Shown piece by piece: positions 17,454-26,003 of a stretch of DNA of 64,000 bases. Made by a program: the position numbers and the translations under genes. The stretch lies in assembly GCF_011039085.1 (NCBI RefSeq), contig NZ_JAAKEI010000002.1:62001-126000 (forward strand), read 5' to 3'. The notes beneath the pieces are model-generated. The model did no database searches. It worked only from the letters and a program-made list of their open reading frames with translations, and was not told the origin of the DNA. This DNA comes from Desulfovibrio sp. ZJ369 (GTDB lineage: Bacteria; Desulfobacterota; Desulfovibrionia; Desulfovibrionales; Desulfovibrionaceae). The stretch's first letter is position 1. Every line of letters begins with the position of its first letter.

Positions 17454-18285
17454 GTCCGCACCTGCTGTATGAGTCAATGGAGATTTTTTCCTGTTCGCGG
17501 TAAGCGGAAAGACGGCGGCGCAATTCGGGAAAGTCCACTTCATGCCCGTCAAATTCCGGGCCGTCCACGCAGGCGAATTTGGTTTTGCCGCCCACGCTCA
17601 CGCGGCAGGCGCCGCACATGCCGATGCCGTCCACCATGATCGGGTTGAGGCTGACCGTGGTCTTCACGCCGAAGGGGCGGGTGGTGTCGGCCACCGCGGC
17701 CATCATGGGCACCGGACCCACGGCCACCACCTCGGACACGGTCTTGTCCGCTTCCAGCCGATCGCGCAGCAGATCCGTGACCAGGCCCTTGTGGCCGCGG
17801 CTGCCGTCGTCCGTGGAGATCAGCAATTCGTCGGCAAAGGAGGAAAGCTCTTTTTCAAAGAGCAGCAAATCCTTGCTGCGCGCGCCGATAATGCCGACCA
17901 CCCGGTTGCCGGCGCGGGAGTGGCCCTTGGCAATGTGGTGCATGGCGGCAATGCCCGTGCCGCCGCCCACACAGATCACGGTGCCGTGTTTTTCAATGTG
18001 CGTGGGATGGCCCAGAGGGCCGCAGACGTCCAGGATGGCGTCACCTTCCTTGAACGTTTCCAGCACGGCAGTGCTCTTGCCCATAACCAGATAGACGATG
18101 GTGATGGTGCCGTTGGCGGCATCCGTATCCGCGATGGTCAGAGGGATGCGTTCGCCCTGCGGGTTCATGCGCAGCATGACGAAATGCCCGGGCCGCGCTT
18201 TTTGGGCGATCTGCGGCGCATGGAGCACCAGTTTGCTGGTTTTGCCCGGGATCAGGCTTTCCTTGTGCAGAATGGGTGTCGGCAT
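17443..18285 (-). CDS. nfnA: NfnA, small flavin subunit of the Nfn transhydrogenase
   Basis: 280 residues. Ferredoxin-NADP reductase-like FAD domain (PGHFVMLRMNPQGERIPLTI), NAD site (VGGGTGIAAMHHIAKGHSR) and a C-terminal 2Fe-2S module (GMCGACRVSVGGKTKFACVD, then GPEFDGHEVDF). The ATG at 18285 is preceded by AGGAGA; upstream codons lack this. It is the first gene of a two-gene operon with nfnB, its stop overlapping the nfnB start. Confidence 0.88.
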   Translation of the reverse strand: MPTPILHKESLIPGKTSKLVLHAPQIAQKARPGHFVMLRMNPQGERIPLTIADTDAANGTITIVYLVMGKSTAVLETFKEGDAILDVCGPLGHPTHIEKHGTVICVGGGTGIAAMHHIAKGHSRAGNRVVGIIGARSKDLLLFEKELSSFADELLISTDDGSRGHKGLVTDLLRDRLEADKTVSEVVAVGPVPMMAAVADTTRPFGVKTTVSLNPIMVDGIGMCGACRVSVGGKTKFACVDGPEFDGHEVDFPELRRRLSAYREQEKISIDSYSRCGHGN

Positions 18286-18984
18286 AGACTCTCCTGTGCT
18301 GCTTGTGAGCCTGCCCCCGCGACGCTCCGTTTGTTTGCGCCCACGCAATACCTGTTTTTATTGCGTTCGCGTTACGCCGGAGTGCGCTCTCCCCATAAAA
18401 AGCCTTTCTTTTCCGGCAGAGAGCGGCGTTGCCCGTGGTGCGGACAGGCCCCGGAGCGTTTCAGCAAAACACTCCGCCGACGCACGTGCGCCGGCTGCGA
18501 GGCAATGTGAATTCGGCAAAAAAAACCGCGCTTTTCCGCCGAAAGGGTTATGAACCGCGGGGAGGCTCAAAACGGTCAGCATGGAAGCATCACGGGTTGG
18601 AATGGCGGCGAAACGCTCCGACGGCCCCCAAGAGCGCCGCCCCGCGAAGGGGCCGGAAAAAGACTCGCGGCCCGGCCCGCGCGGCGTGGAGCGCCGTTTT
18701 GCTTTGCCGGATCCGCACGCCCGCGCGCATCCCATTGGGGGAGAATCCGCGCGCAGGTAACGTCTGGCCGCGGGCGCGGCCTTGCTGTGCAGAACCGGCG
18801 TCGGGCAAGGCGAGGCTTTGCCCGGCACGCTGATTTATGATTGTTGCAGGCATAGTATCCATGAAAAAGCTCCCTGGCAAGCGCCCGCGGCCGCGCAAAT
18901 CTTTTTTTTCACAGCGCTGGCAGGCAGATAGCCTTGCCATTTCTTGATTGAACGCTCAGTGAAAATTTTTTTTAAAAAAATTCC
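18286..18984. other. Long intergenic region left of the sigma-28-like promoter
   Basis: About 700 bases with no supported gene; open frames here are low-complexity Arg/Ala/Gly-rich and lack ribosome sites. It contains a degenerate type A-like repeat (18453-18545) and turns strongly AT-rich after 18950. Confidence 0.5.
18453..18545 (+). repeat. Degenerate type A-like element
   Basis: The order of parts mirrors type A: a hairpin GGAGcgttt...aaacaCTCC, then gccgacgc, a GC stem, then attcggc...gccgaa around an A/T-rich loop containing CCGCGCTTTT. Sequence identity is low, so this is an old copy or a chance resemblance. Confidence 0.3.
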
Positions 18985-19011
18985 TAAGGTAAATTTTGGG
19001 CTTGCCGATAA
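18985..19011 (+). promoter_or_regulatory. Sigma-28 (FliA)-like promoter
   Basis: TAAGGTAA (18985-18992), 11 bases, then GCCGATAA (19004-19011). The -10 box is a perfect match to the FliA consensus and the -35 matches at the conserved TAA and G positions. The region is AT-rich, and the next gene starts at 19116, giving a leader of about 95 bases. Confidence 0.6.
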
Positions 19012-19115
19012 GAAAAATGTTGAGTGGGGAAAGGGGAGAGCGTATAACCGTAAAGGAGGCGAGTCAGGCGACCCCCATTGCAGGGAAGCAATGATCCATT
19101 CAGGGAGGAATGGTC

Positions 19116-19397
19116 ATGTCGCTTATACGTACCGACGAATCCCGAACGGACAAAAAGCAGCCGGACAGCTTCGATCCCGGCGCGCAAGAGGAATTGGCGC
19201 AGGTTTCGCGCTATCTTGCGGTATTGGAAGAAAACAGAGGGGCCAGCCGTTTTGTTCTGGACGATGCGGCACTGGCCCTGGATATGGCCGGTTTTGTGAA
19301 AAACCGGCTGCACAAGGGGCATGCCGCTCCGGCAAGCCCCCTGGCGCGCCTGGCTCTGGCCCTGGTGCACAAGAGCCCGGAGGCGTGCGAGCAGTAA
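19116..19397 (+). CDS. Small protein, possibly flagellum-regulated
   Basis: 93 residues, MSLIRTDESRTDKKQPDS onward, charged N-terminus and an Ala/Leu-rich helical remainder; no cysteine, signal or membrane segment. GGGAGG lies seven bases before the ATG at 19116 (a second ATG at 19110 is too close). It sits behind a sigma-28-like promoter and before a strong terminator, so it is a monocistronic unit. FliA control suggests a flagellar or chemotaxis role (an anti-sigma or export chaperone is conceivable from size), but I do not recognise a family. Confidence 0.6.
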   Translation: MSLIRTDESRTDKKQPDSFDPGAQEELAQVSRYLAVLEENRGASRFVLDDAALALDMAGFVKNRLHKGHAAPASPLARLALALVHKSPEACEQ

Positions 19398-19646
19398 AGC
19401 CGATCATCATGCCCGCCGACCATGCCGCCAGGCCGTGACGCAATACGGCCCGCTGGCACAAAGGGCATTCGCAGCCGCACTGTGAAATGCTCTGAAAAAC
19501 GGCCGCCGCAAGCGCGGCGGCAAGGCCGCATGTGGAAAAATCCGCGCCGCAAGCGCGGCAGCAACCTCAACATACCGTCATGTTTCCGTGACATGAGGGG
19601 GATTCGCAACCGATTCGCCATCCAGTTGATTCTCCGCTCAAAACCA

Positions 19647-19677
19647 GGGAGGGGCCGTGGGGGCCTCTCCCTTTTTT
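19647..19677 (+). terminator. Rho-independent terminator
   Basis: GGGAGGGGCC pairs with GGCCTCTCCC (one G-T pair), loop GTGGG, followed by six T. It closes the unit of the small protein at 19116. Confidence 0.8.
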
Positions 19678-19751
19678 GGTGCCGGGCTGTGCTCTACGCC
19701 TTGTCCTCCTTGCGGCGCTGCGAGATGGGACCCTGCGAAACGGGCCGCCTC

Positions 19752-19901
19752 TAGAGCATTTTGCTTTTGAAATTATTCAATTTCAAAAGCGGCGCTGCCA
19801 TCATTTCGCGTCCAGAACGCGGTCTGGACGCTCATTCGGCGCGGGCGTCCGCTCCCGCGGCCGCCAGAGCGGTTGCCGTTTTCAACAGCAAACCGCTCTG
19901 G
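19752..19901 (-). repeat. Type B TAGAGC-family element, copy 2
   Basis: 150 bp, reverse orientation. TAGAGC end and hairpin cttttgaaatta/caatttcaaaag, then the shared core (catcatttcgcgtccagaac, ggtctggacgctcattcggc), and at the far end a hairpin CCAGAGCGGTT...AACCGCTCTGG. Downstream of cobM. Confidence 0.8.
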
Positions 19902-19990
19902 CTCGCTCATGGACGTTGCTTCCGGGAAAAACTCTGTTTTTTCCCGAAACGGAAACGTTGCAAGTTGGAAAAATTTACAGGTACTTTGTT

Positions 19991-20776
19991 CTACTTCCGG
20001 AATCCGTGCTTGAAATCTTCGGCATACAGGCGCGAGGCCGCGCCTTTTTTCAAGGCAGCGGGCAGAACGAGAAAAACAACCTGCCGGGTAATGCCGTGCG
20101 CCGCCACGCTGTCGGCCAGCTCGCCAAGGCGGGTGCGGATCAGTTTCTCCTCGGGCCAGCCCACCCGATAGGCGCAGAGCACCGGCGTTTCCGGGGGCAG
20201 GCTGCGGGAGAGCTCTTCCTGCAAGGCCTGGGCCTCGTGCGCGGAAAGATAGATGGCCAAAGAAGTTTTGTGCGCGGCCAGGGCGGCCAGGCGCTCACGT
20301 TCAGGCACGGGCGTGCGGCCCTCCATGCGGCTGATGATCAGGCTCTGGGTCGCTTCCGGCACGGTAAAGGTCACGCCCGCGGCGGCCGCGGCCGCGCAGG
20401 CCGCTGTAACTCCGGGAATCACCCGCCAGGGGATGCGGTCCCGGTCCAGCAGGGCAGCCTGCTCGCGCAGCGCGCCATAGAGGGAGGGATCGCCCGTGTG
20501 CACGCGGGCCACGTTCTCTCCGGCCAGAGCCGCATCGCGGACCAGAGCATGACATTCCGCCAGCGTCAGGGGCGCGGAATCCGCCACTCTGGCCCCGGCT
20601 CCGGCGCAGGCCACCACTGCCGGGGGGACCAGGGAACCGGCATAGAGCACCAGCCCGGCCTGCTCAATGGCTTTGCGCCCCTTGACGGTCAGCAGTTCGG
20701 GATCCCCGGGTCCGGCTCCGACAAAAGAAACCAGACCCGGCCGCACCGTGTCTTGCTTGTTTTCCGCTGTGGGCAT
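19991..20776 (-). CDS. cobM: Precorrin-4 / cobalt-precorrin-4 C11-methyltransferase
   Basis: 261 residues of the SAM-dependent uroporphyrin-III methylase fold (CobM/CbiF). Seen: FVGAGPGDPELLTVKGRKAI (17-36), VLYAGSLVP, HTGDPSLYGALREQ and VIPGVTAACAAAAAAGVTFT. It methylates C-11 of the corrin precursor. The ATG follows AAGGAG. It is separated by 111 bases from the cbiE-cbiT fusion upstream but runs the same way, so probably co-transcribed. The accompanying cbiD points to the anaerobic pathway, for which the name cbiF would be equivalent. Confidence 0.92.
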   Translation of the reverse strand: MPTAENKQDTVRPGLVSFVGAGPGDPELLTVKGRKAIEQAGLVLYAGSLVPPAVVACAGAGARVADSAPLTLAECHALVRDAALAGENVARVHTGDPSLYGALREQAALLDRDRIPWRVIPGVTAACAAAAAAGVTFTVPEATQSLIISRMEGRTPVPERERLAALAAHKTSLAIYLSAHEAQALQEELSRSLPPETPVLCAYRVGWPEEKLIRTRLGELADSVAAHGITRQVVFLVLPAALKKGAASRLYAEDFKHGFRK

Positions 20777-20887
20777 CGGTACTCCTTTTTTGCGTCGGCG
20801 TTGCGAGGCTGCCCGGCGTGACCGCCTGCACCCCGGCGCGGCGTTTGCCGTGCGGCGCGCGGGCTGCGGGCAGGCAGAGGGGATTGA

Positions 20888-22321
20888 TCAGCTCGCGTTG
20901 TGCGCGGGTTTTTGCGCGGCCAGCAGAAAAACCGGATTCAGCGCCGCCAGATGCAGATCCCCGCCCAGCTCGCGAGCCTCGGAAGCCTGGATCTGGACGA
21001 TCTCCAGCGGCCAGCCCAGACGTTCCAGAAAGCGGCGGCTGCCGCAGAGCGTATCCAGCAGCACGCACGCGGCCACAAGCCGCCCGCCCGGCGGCAGGCG
21101 GTGGCAGACATGCCCCAGAATATCTTCGGCGTCTTCGCCTGACAATCCGCCGCCGATAAAGACCCGTTGCGGGTCCGGGAGGGCGGGCAGACATTCCGGG
21201 GCCTGCCCCAGGCAGACATCCAGCGTGGCGGCCCCGAAGCGGCGGCGGTTTTCCTGGATGCTGATGGCCCGCCCGGCGGATCGCTCCACAGCCACGACAC
21301 GGCCTTCATGGGCCAGCACAACGGCCTCCAGAGCCATTGCGCCGGAGCCTGAGCCGATATCCCAGACCACATGACGCGGTTTAATCCGCAGCAGGGAAAG
21401 CGCGGCGGCGCGCACCGGCCGTTTGGTTATCAGGTTGCCTTCAACGGCAAGCTGCGTCGTGTCCAGGCCCAGATACGGCGCGCGCGGCCTGTCGTTGGGA
21501 ACCAGCAGCAGGGTGCAGGCCGGGCCGAAAGCGCGGCAGGCCGTTTCCGAAAGACTGAGCTGGTGATGCGCCTCATCCGGCGCGCCCATGCGCTCGAAAA
21601 TATGGGCCGTGAACCAGTCCACCCCGCGATCCAGCAGATGCCGGGCCAGCACGTCCGGGGTCATGCGCGCATCGGTCAGGATGCAGAGCGGCGCATCCTT
21701 GCCTGCGGCCCTGTTCAGGGGACCGAGATCGTCGCGCCCGTGCAGCGAGAGGCAGATTACCTTGTGCCAGGGCAGGGCCAGTCGCGCGCATGCCTGTTGC
21801 AAGGAGCTCACGGCCGGGAGCAGGCGCACGGTTTCCGGGCCCAACTGGCGGGCAAGCGTCGCGCCGATGCCGAAAAAAAGGGGATCGCCGTCGGCTAGCA
21901 CCAGCACACGCTCACCGGCGGCGCGCAACTGGCTCAAACGGCTGAGCACAGGCTCCAGCGGCGCGGTCAGAGGCAGAACGCGGGCTTTGGCTGCGGCGAA
22001 ACCGGCCAGCAGGGCCTTGCCGCCGCAGATCACGTCAGCCTTTTCCACCAGGGCGCGCTGTTCCGGGGGCAGGGCCGCAAGATCCCGGCCGCAGCCGCAG
22101 GCCAGGCCCAGCACGGTGATTGGTTCCGGCGCGGGCGTGGTCGGCTCAAAGACAAAAAGCGAGTGCAGCATTGTGGTCAGGGGCGGCCAGCCGTCCGGCT
22201 CCGGGACCGGGCAGGCCGCGGCCTGCCCGGTGTCCGCCTCCGGCCGCTCCGCGCAGGAGCCGGAAAGAGATTCCTGAACTTCGGCAACATCAATGCCGGG
22301 GAGCGCAGCCTGTTTTTTCAT
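20888..22321 (-). CDS. cobL: CbiE-CbiT fusion (precorrin-6Y C5,15-methyltransferase/decarboxylase)
   Basis: 477 residues. After a 60-residue unconserved N-terminus, a CbiE methylase domain spans about 65-270 (VLGLACGCGRDLAALPPEQR, LADGDPLFFGIGATL). A CbiT domain spans about 280-470 (LITKRPVRAAALSLL, VVWDIGSGSGAMALEAVVLA). Together they methylate C-5 and C-15 and decarboxylate the C-12 acetate. The ATG overlaps the cbiD stop by four bases, so expression is coupled. The fused form is known as CobL. A later ATG near residue 51 could also serve as start. Confidence 0.9.
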   Translation of the reverse strand: MKKQAALPGIDVAEVQESLSGSCAERPEADTGQAAACPVPEPDGWPPLTTMLHSLFVFEPTTPAPEPITVLGLACGCGRDLAALPPEQRALVEKADVICGGKALLAGFAAAKARVLPLTAPLEPVLSRLSQLRAAGERVLVLADGDPLFFGIGATLARQLGPETVRLLPAVSSLQQACARLALPWHKVICLSLHGRDDLGPLNRAAGKDAPLCILTDARMTPDVLARHLLDRGVDWFTAHIFERMGAPDEAHHQLSLSETACRAFGPACTLLLVPNDRPRAPYLGLDTTQLAVEGNLITKRPVRAAALSLLRIKPRHVVWDIGSGSGAMALEAVVLAHEGRVVAVERSAGRAISIQENRRRFGAATLDVCLGQAPECLPALPDPQRVFIGGGLSGEDAEDILGHVCHRLPPGGRLVAACVLLDTLCGSRRFLERLGWPLEIVQIQASEARELGGDLHLAALNPVFLLAAQKPAHNAS

Positions 22322-23631
22322 AACGCCAGCAATTCCCTGCCGTCAGTGTGGAAAAGATGCAGACCCACGGGACGCCCCGCGAAGTTCCGCGCCGTGCGGG
22401 CCGCGCGGCGGCCCACGGCCGTGAGCGCCGCCGGACCGGCCGGATCCGCCAGAATATGCTCCAAAGCGTGGGCCGCCGTCACACAGCGGGCCACATCGCC
22501 GGCGCAGGCCAGACCCTGGCGGGCGCAGATTTCGGCCAGATCCGCCATGTCCAGCGCGGCGTCGCGGGCATGGGTGGAGGCGTGCCCCTGGGCCAATTTG
22601 ACCAGCTTGCCGAAAAAACAGCCCCAAAGTATCCGCGAAAAGGGCAAAGACCCGGCCGCGCGCAGCGAAAAGCGCGCAAAATCAGCGACCTGCACGAAAC
22701 TCTGGGGCGCAAGCTGCGGATAGCGGGCCATGAGCAGCTTTTCCGAACGCCGCCCGGTAGTCAGGCACACGGTTCGGCAGCCTGTGGCCAAGGCCACGCT
22801 CAGGCCCTGCTCGATGGTGGCCCGCCAGGCCGCATGGCTGAAGGGCCGCACTGTGCCCTGAGTGCCCAGAATGGAAATGCCGCCCACAATGCCCAGGCGC
22901 GGATTAAACGTGCGCCGGGCGATTTCCCGGCCCTGGGGCACGCTGACAATGACCAGCAGCGGCGGGCAGCGCAACGGCGCGCGCTCCGCGGCATACAGGC
23001 TCAGGGCAAAACGGATCTGCTCCTGCGGCACGGGATTGATGGCCGCTCTGCCCACGGGCACGGGCAGGCCCGGCAAGGTGACCCTGCCCACGCCGGGGCC
23101 GCCCTCAATCTGCACGAAGCCGGGCTCTTCGGGCCTATGGCGCGGCTCCGCGCCGGGATCCTGCCGGACAATCGGAACCTGACTGCCGGCGTCTGTTGCA
23201 AAATCCGCCCCGCGGAACACAACAGTGGCCGTGATCAGCGCGCCGGAGGTGGCGTCGGGATCATCGCCGCCGTCTTTGCGGACGCAGGCGTGCGCAATGC
23301 GGCATTGGCTCGCGCCGGGCGACTCTTGCGCGGCATGCGCGGCGTGCGGGGTCACGCGCCGATCCCCAAGCTCCGGCGCAAGGCCGGGCGCGCAACAGGC
23401 CACGGGCAACAGACGCCATTTGTTCGGGCAACTCCCCGCGAATACGGCTTTTTGCCCGTGAGGCGGCGGCGTGAACGGCGGCAGGGGCACGCGCACCGTA
23501 TGCGGGGCGCGACCCTCGCAGAGCAGGATCAACGCGGCCAGAGCCGCGCCTGTGGCAGCTGTGCCCGTGGTAAAGCCCTCGCGCAGCGGCTGAGCGTGCG
23601 AATGGCGCGTCACGGCCTGTTCAGGCCTCAT
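22318..23631 (-). CDS. cbiD: Cobalt-precorrin-5B C1-methyltransferase CbiD
   Basis: 437 residues, longer than the usual 360-380. Family motifs are REGFTTGTAATGAALAAL near residue 17, PVGRAAINPVPQEQI, and GIVGGISILGTQGTVRPFSH. The excess is an insertion around residues 60-120 rich in Pro, Ala, Cys and His, absent from typical CbiD. It marks the oxygen-independent cobalamin route. The ATG overlaps the racemase-like gene by 11 bases but GGAGG sits immediately before it, so a GTG six codons on may be used instead. It overlaps cobL at its end. Confidence 0.87.
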   Translation of the reverse strand: MRPEQAVTRHSHAQPLREGFTTGTAATGAALAALILLCEGRAPHTVRVPLPPFTPPPHGQKAVFAGSCPNKWRLLPVACCAPGLAPELGDRRVTPHAAHAAQESPGASQCRIAHACVRKDGGDDPDATSGALITATVVFRGADFATDAGSQVPIVRQDPGAEPRHRPEEPGFVQIEGGPGVGRVTLPGLPVPVGRAAINPVPQEQIRFALSLYAAERAPLRCPPLLVIVSVPQGREIARRTFNPRLGIVGGISILGTQGTVRPFSHAAWRATIEQGLSVALATGCRTVCLTTGRRSEKLLMARYPQLAPQSFVQVADFARFSLRAAGSLPFSRILWGCFFGKLVKLAQGHASTHARDAALDMADLAEICARQGLACAGDVARCVTAAHALEHILADPAGPAALTAVGRRAARTARNFAGRPVGLHLFHTDGRELLAL

Positions 23632-24490
23632 CCTCCGGCAGCCAGACGCGTCCCTGAGCCACCAGGGAAACAGGACCGTCCACGGCCGCCAGATTTTCCT
23701 GCCCTTCCGTGAACAGCCGCACATCCAGGGCCGATCCGCCGGGCTGCATAATCGAAAAGCTCCTGCGCGATCCCGATCGGGCCAGGCAGAGCGCCAGGGC
23801 CAGCGCGCCCGATCCGCAGGCGCTTTCCAGGCAGGTGGTCTGCGCGTCGCGCACATGAACCAGGGGCAGCATGTCCAGTTGCCCCTGGCGCTCGCGCCAC
23901 CAGATCACCCCTGCCGCGGCCTCGGCAGCCAGGCCGTGCCGCTCGCGCAGCAGGGCGGCGGCAGCCGCGCAATCTTCGGGAAGGCAATGCACCGCGGCAT
24001 TGAGCAGAAGATGGGAAATGCCCGGCAGACGCACCAGATGCAGCCCCTCACCCAGGGGCGTGATCGGGCAGGCCGGCATGCGCAGCCTCGCCTCAACCTG
24101 CCAGAGCGGAGCGCAGCCGCGCGTAAAAAGACGCAGCGGGCTCTGCCAGCCGGAAACCCGCACCTCATACCGGCGTTCCACCATATCCACAGCAGCGGCC
24201 GCGCGCTTTGCCGCGCCGGCCAAGGAGCCCTGGCGCAAGGCGCGGGCCTCCTCCGAGAAGGCCAGCAGCGCGCCGAACGCCCGGGAGGCATTGACGCAAA
24301 ATTCGCCTCCGGCCATGCGCAGACGCAGCTCGCGCTGATCCGTAAAACCCGCCTGCTCGCCCCCCAGATACTGCGGATGCAGCGCCGCACGGGCCAGCCG
24401 GGCCTGCTCGCGGCTGCTTCTGCCTTCTGCCGGGAAAAGCAGGGTCGTGTTGCCGCCGGGGCTCCATTTGGAAAAGTTCAGTGCGGGCAT
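23621..24490 (-). CDS. DapF-fold amino acid racemase-like protein
   Basis: 289 residues of the diaminopimelate epimerase/PhzF fold. The two cysteine motifs expected of a cofactor-independent racemase are present: MAGGEFCVNASRAFG (near residue 75) and ESACGSGALALAL (near 215). The N-terminus reads NFSKWSPGGNTTLLF, unlike the GxGNDF of true DapF and closer, from memory, to CntK-type histidine racemases of opine metallophore pathways. The ATG at 24490 has AAGGAAG upstream; an open frame continues far upstream but only antisense to other genes. It is first in the cbiD-cobL-cobM transcript. Substrate unknown. Confidence 0.7.
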   Translation of the reverse strand: MPALNFSKWSPGGNTTLLFPAEGRSSREQARLARAALHPQYLGGEQAGFTDQRELRLRMAGGEFCVNASRAFGALLAFSEEARALRQGSLAGAAKRAAAAVDMVERRYEVRVSGWQSPLRLFTRGCAPLWQVEARLRMPACPITPLGEGLHLVRLPGISHLLLNAAVHCLPEDCAAAAALLRERHGLAAEAAAGVIWWRERQGQLDMLPLVHVRDAQTTCLESACGSGALALALCLARSGSRRSFSIMQPGGSALDVRLFTEGQENLAAVDGPVSLVAQGRVWLPEDEA

Positions 24491-24931
24491 GCCGACTTCC
24501 TTGCTTTGCATAAACGATGCGCCATCCCGCGGCAAATGCGCCGTCGGCGGATCTGCCTTGCGGGCGCTGCGTGACGGCCCGCAGGCGGCAGCGCCCAGGT
24601 GCAGGGCCACGATGGCGTGCGCCGCAGTTTCTGCCATCTGCAAAAAAAGTATGCCTGAGCCGGGCCGCGCTGTCCAGCGCAGCGCAGAGAAGCGGCGAGC
24701 CGCAAAGGTTTGCCAATGTTCATGCCGGGCTTGCCCAGACCGCGCCAATGCGCGCTGCGAGCTCATTTCCCAATTATCACTTGCGGTTTTTCGTAAAGCC
24801 GGGTATGGAAAAACCAGTTGCCGCCTCCATGCCCTGAAGGGCGCGACAGAGAGCCGGTACTTTGGCGGGCAACACCGCGATTTACTGTATGTTGACGGTA
24901 ATTCGACACAAACAACGTTTTGGGAGGCATT
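24491..24931. other. Divergent intergenic region
   Basis: 441 bases between the racemase-like gene (minus) and the VWA-OmpA gene (plus). No B12-box riboswitch was seen on the minus strand. On the plus strand TTGCGG and TATGGA at about 24781-24809, 17 bases apart, are a weak promoter candidate. Confidence 0.4.
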
Positions 24932-25927
24932 ATGAAATCCTTTAGACTTCTCATCCTTGCAGCTGCTCTTGTATTGAGCTACGCCGTGGCGGCAGTGGCC
25001 GCTCCGGCATGCAACAAAAAAATAGAAAGCTTTGACTTTGTCGTGGACTATTCCGGTTCCATGATGATGCAAAACAAGCAACTCAAGCAGGATAAGATCA
25101 TTGTGGCCAAAAAGGTGCTGCAACGCGTCAACGACGCCATTCCCGCTCTTGATTTCAAGGGCGGCCTGCACACCATTTCGCCCAACGGCGTGATTATTCC
25201 TCAGGGTCCCTGGGATCGCGCCGCCATGAGCCTGGGCATCGACAAGCTGCGCTCCGGTTTCCAGATCTTCGGCCGCATGACCGCCATGGGCGACGGCCTG
25301 CAGGCGTATGAACCCTTCCTTTCCAGCATGCAGCGCGACGCGGCCCTGATCCTGGTCACCGACGGCGACAACAACCGCGGCGTCAACCTTGTGGACGTGG
25401 CCCGTCAGCTCTATGCCAGCCAGCGCAACCTGGTGATCCACATCATCTCTTTTGCCGACACCGAACACGGCGCCAACGTGATCCGGCAGATCGCCGCCAT
25501 GAATCCCAACACCGTGGTGGTGCCCGGCGAAGAGCTGGCCTCCAGCGACACGGCCGTGGAACGCTTTGTGCTGGCCGTGTTCTGCCAGGACGAAGAGGTG
25601 ATCGTGCTGCGCGGCGTGCACTTTGCTTTTGATTCCTATGCTCTTGACAGCAAGGCCATGGGCATCCTGAACGAAGCCGCCCAGTTGATCAAGGCCAACC
25701 CCAACAAGCAGGTGCTCCTTAACGGCTGGACCGACTGGATCGGCAGCGACGCGTATAACAAGGTGCTTTCGCAGAATCGCGCCAACGCCGTGAAGCTCTA
25801 TCTTGAGAAGCAGGGCATCCCGGCCAGCCGGATGACCGCCATCGGCCGCGGCAAGTCCTACAAGTACGACAACAAGACCGAGGAAGGTCGCTACATGAAC
25901 CGCCGCACCGAAATTTCCTTCGAGTAA
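24932..25927 (+). CDS. VWA domain-OmpA domain exported protein
   Basis: 331 residues. A signal peptide (MKSFRLLILAAALVLSYAVA, cut after about AVAA) is followed by a von Willebrand A domain with MIDAS-like VDYSGSM near residue 39 and LVTDGDNNRG near 140. The C-terminal OmpA-like peptidoglycan-binding domain (about 220-331) shows VHFAFDSYALDSKAM, WTDWIGSDAYNKVLSQNRAN and GRGKSYKYDNKTEEGRYMNR. The ATG has GGGAGG upstream. Expected in the periplasm or outer membrane, anchored to peptidoglycan and displaying a metal-dependent adhesion domain. It is followed by a terminator. Confidence 0.85.
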   Translation: MKSFRLLILAAALVLSYAVAAVAAPACNKKIESFDFVVDYSGSMMMQNKQLKQDKIIVAKKVLQRVNDAIPALDFKGGLHTISPNGVIIPQGPWDRAAMSLGIDKLRSGFQIFGRMTAMGDGLQAYEPFLSSMQRDAALILVTDGDNNRGVNLVDVARQLYASQRNLVIHIISFADTEHGANVIRQIAAMNPNTVVVPGEELASSDTAVERFVLAVFCQDEEVIVLRGVHFAFDSYALDSKAMGILNEAAQLIKANPNKQVLLNGWTDWIGSDAYNKVLSQNRANAVKLYLEKQGIPASRMTAIGRGKSYKYDNKTEEGRYMNRRTEISFE

Positions 25928-25952
25928 GCGGCGAGTGTAGAGAAAAAGCGAA

Positions 25953-25985
25953 AAAGCCGGGCGGCTCCTGCTGCCCGGCTTTGGT
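25953..25985 (+). terminator. Terminator after the VWA-OmpA gene
   Basis: AGCCGGGCGGC and GCTGCCCGGCT form a stem (one mismatch region around the TCCT loop), flanked by AAAA on the left and a short TTTGG on the right. It may act in both directions. Confidence 0.6.
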
Positions 25986-26003
25986 TCATTATGAGGTATG
26001 CCC

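Larger units (their letters stand above)
19398..19990. other. Intergenic region with terminator and type B repeat
   Basis: 593 bases without a gene. It holds a tcatgt/acatga inverted repeat near 19577-19596, a terminator (19647-19677) and type B copy 2 (19752-19901). The remaining stretch before the cobM stop is AT-richer with no recognised feature. Confidence 0.5.

Noticed and set aside
18358-18828. A 156-codon open frame on the minus strand between nfnA and the small protein
   Set aside because: Low-complexity Arg/Ala/Gly/Ser-rich translation without ribosome site or domain; part of it covers a degenerate repeat.
18922-18945. Sigma-54 site (TGGCAG...TTGCC) before the 93-residue protein
   Set aside because: The GG/GC spacing with the required TTGC box does not fit; the sigma-28-like site downstream is much better.
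24491-24931. Cobalamin riboswitch upstream of the cobalamin operon
   Set aside because: No B12-box-like sequence was seen on the minus strand of the leader.
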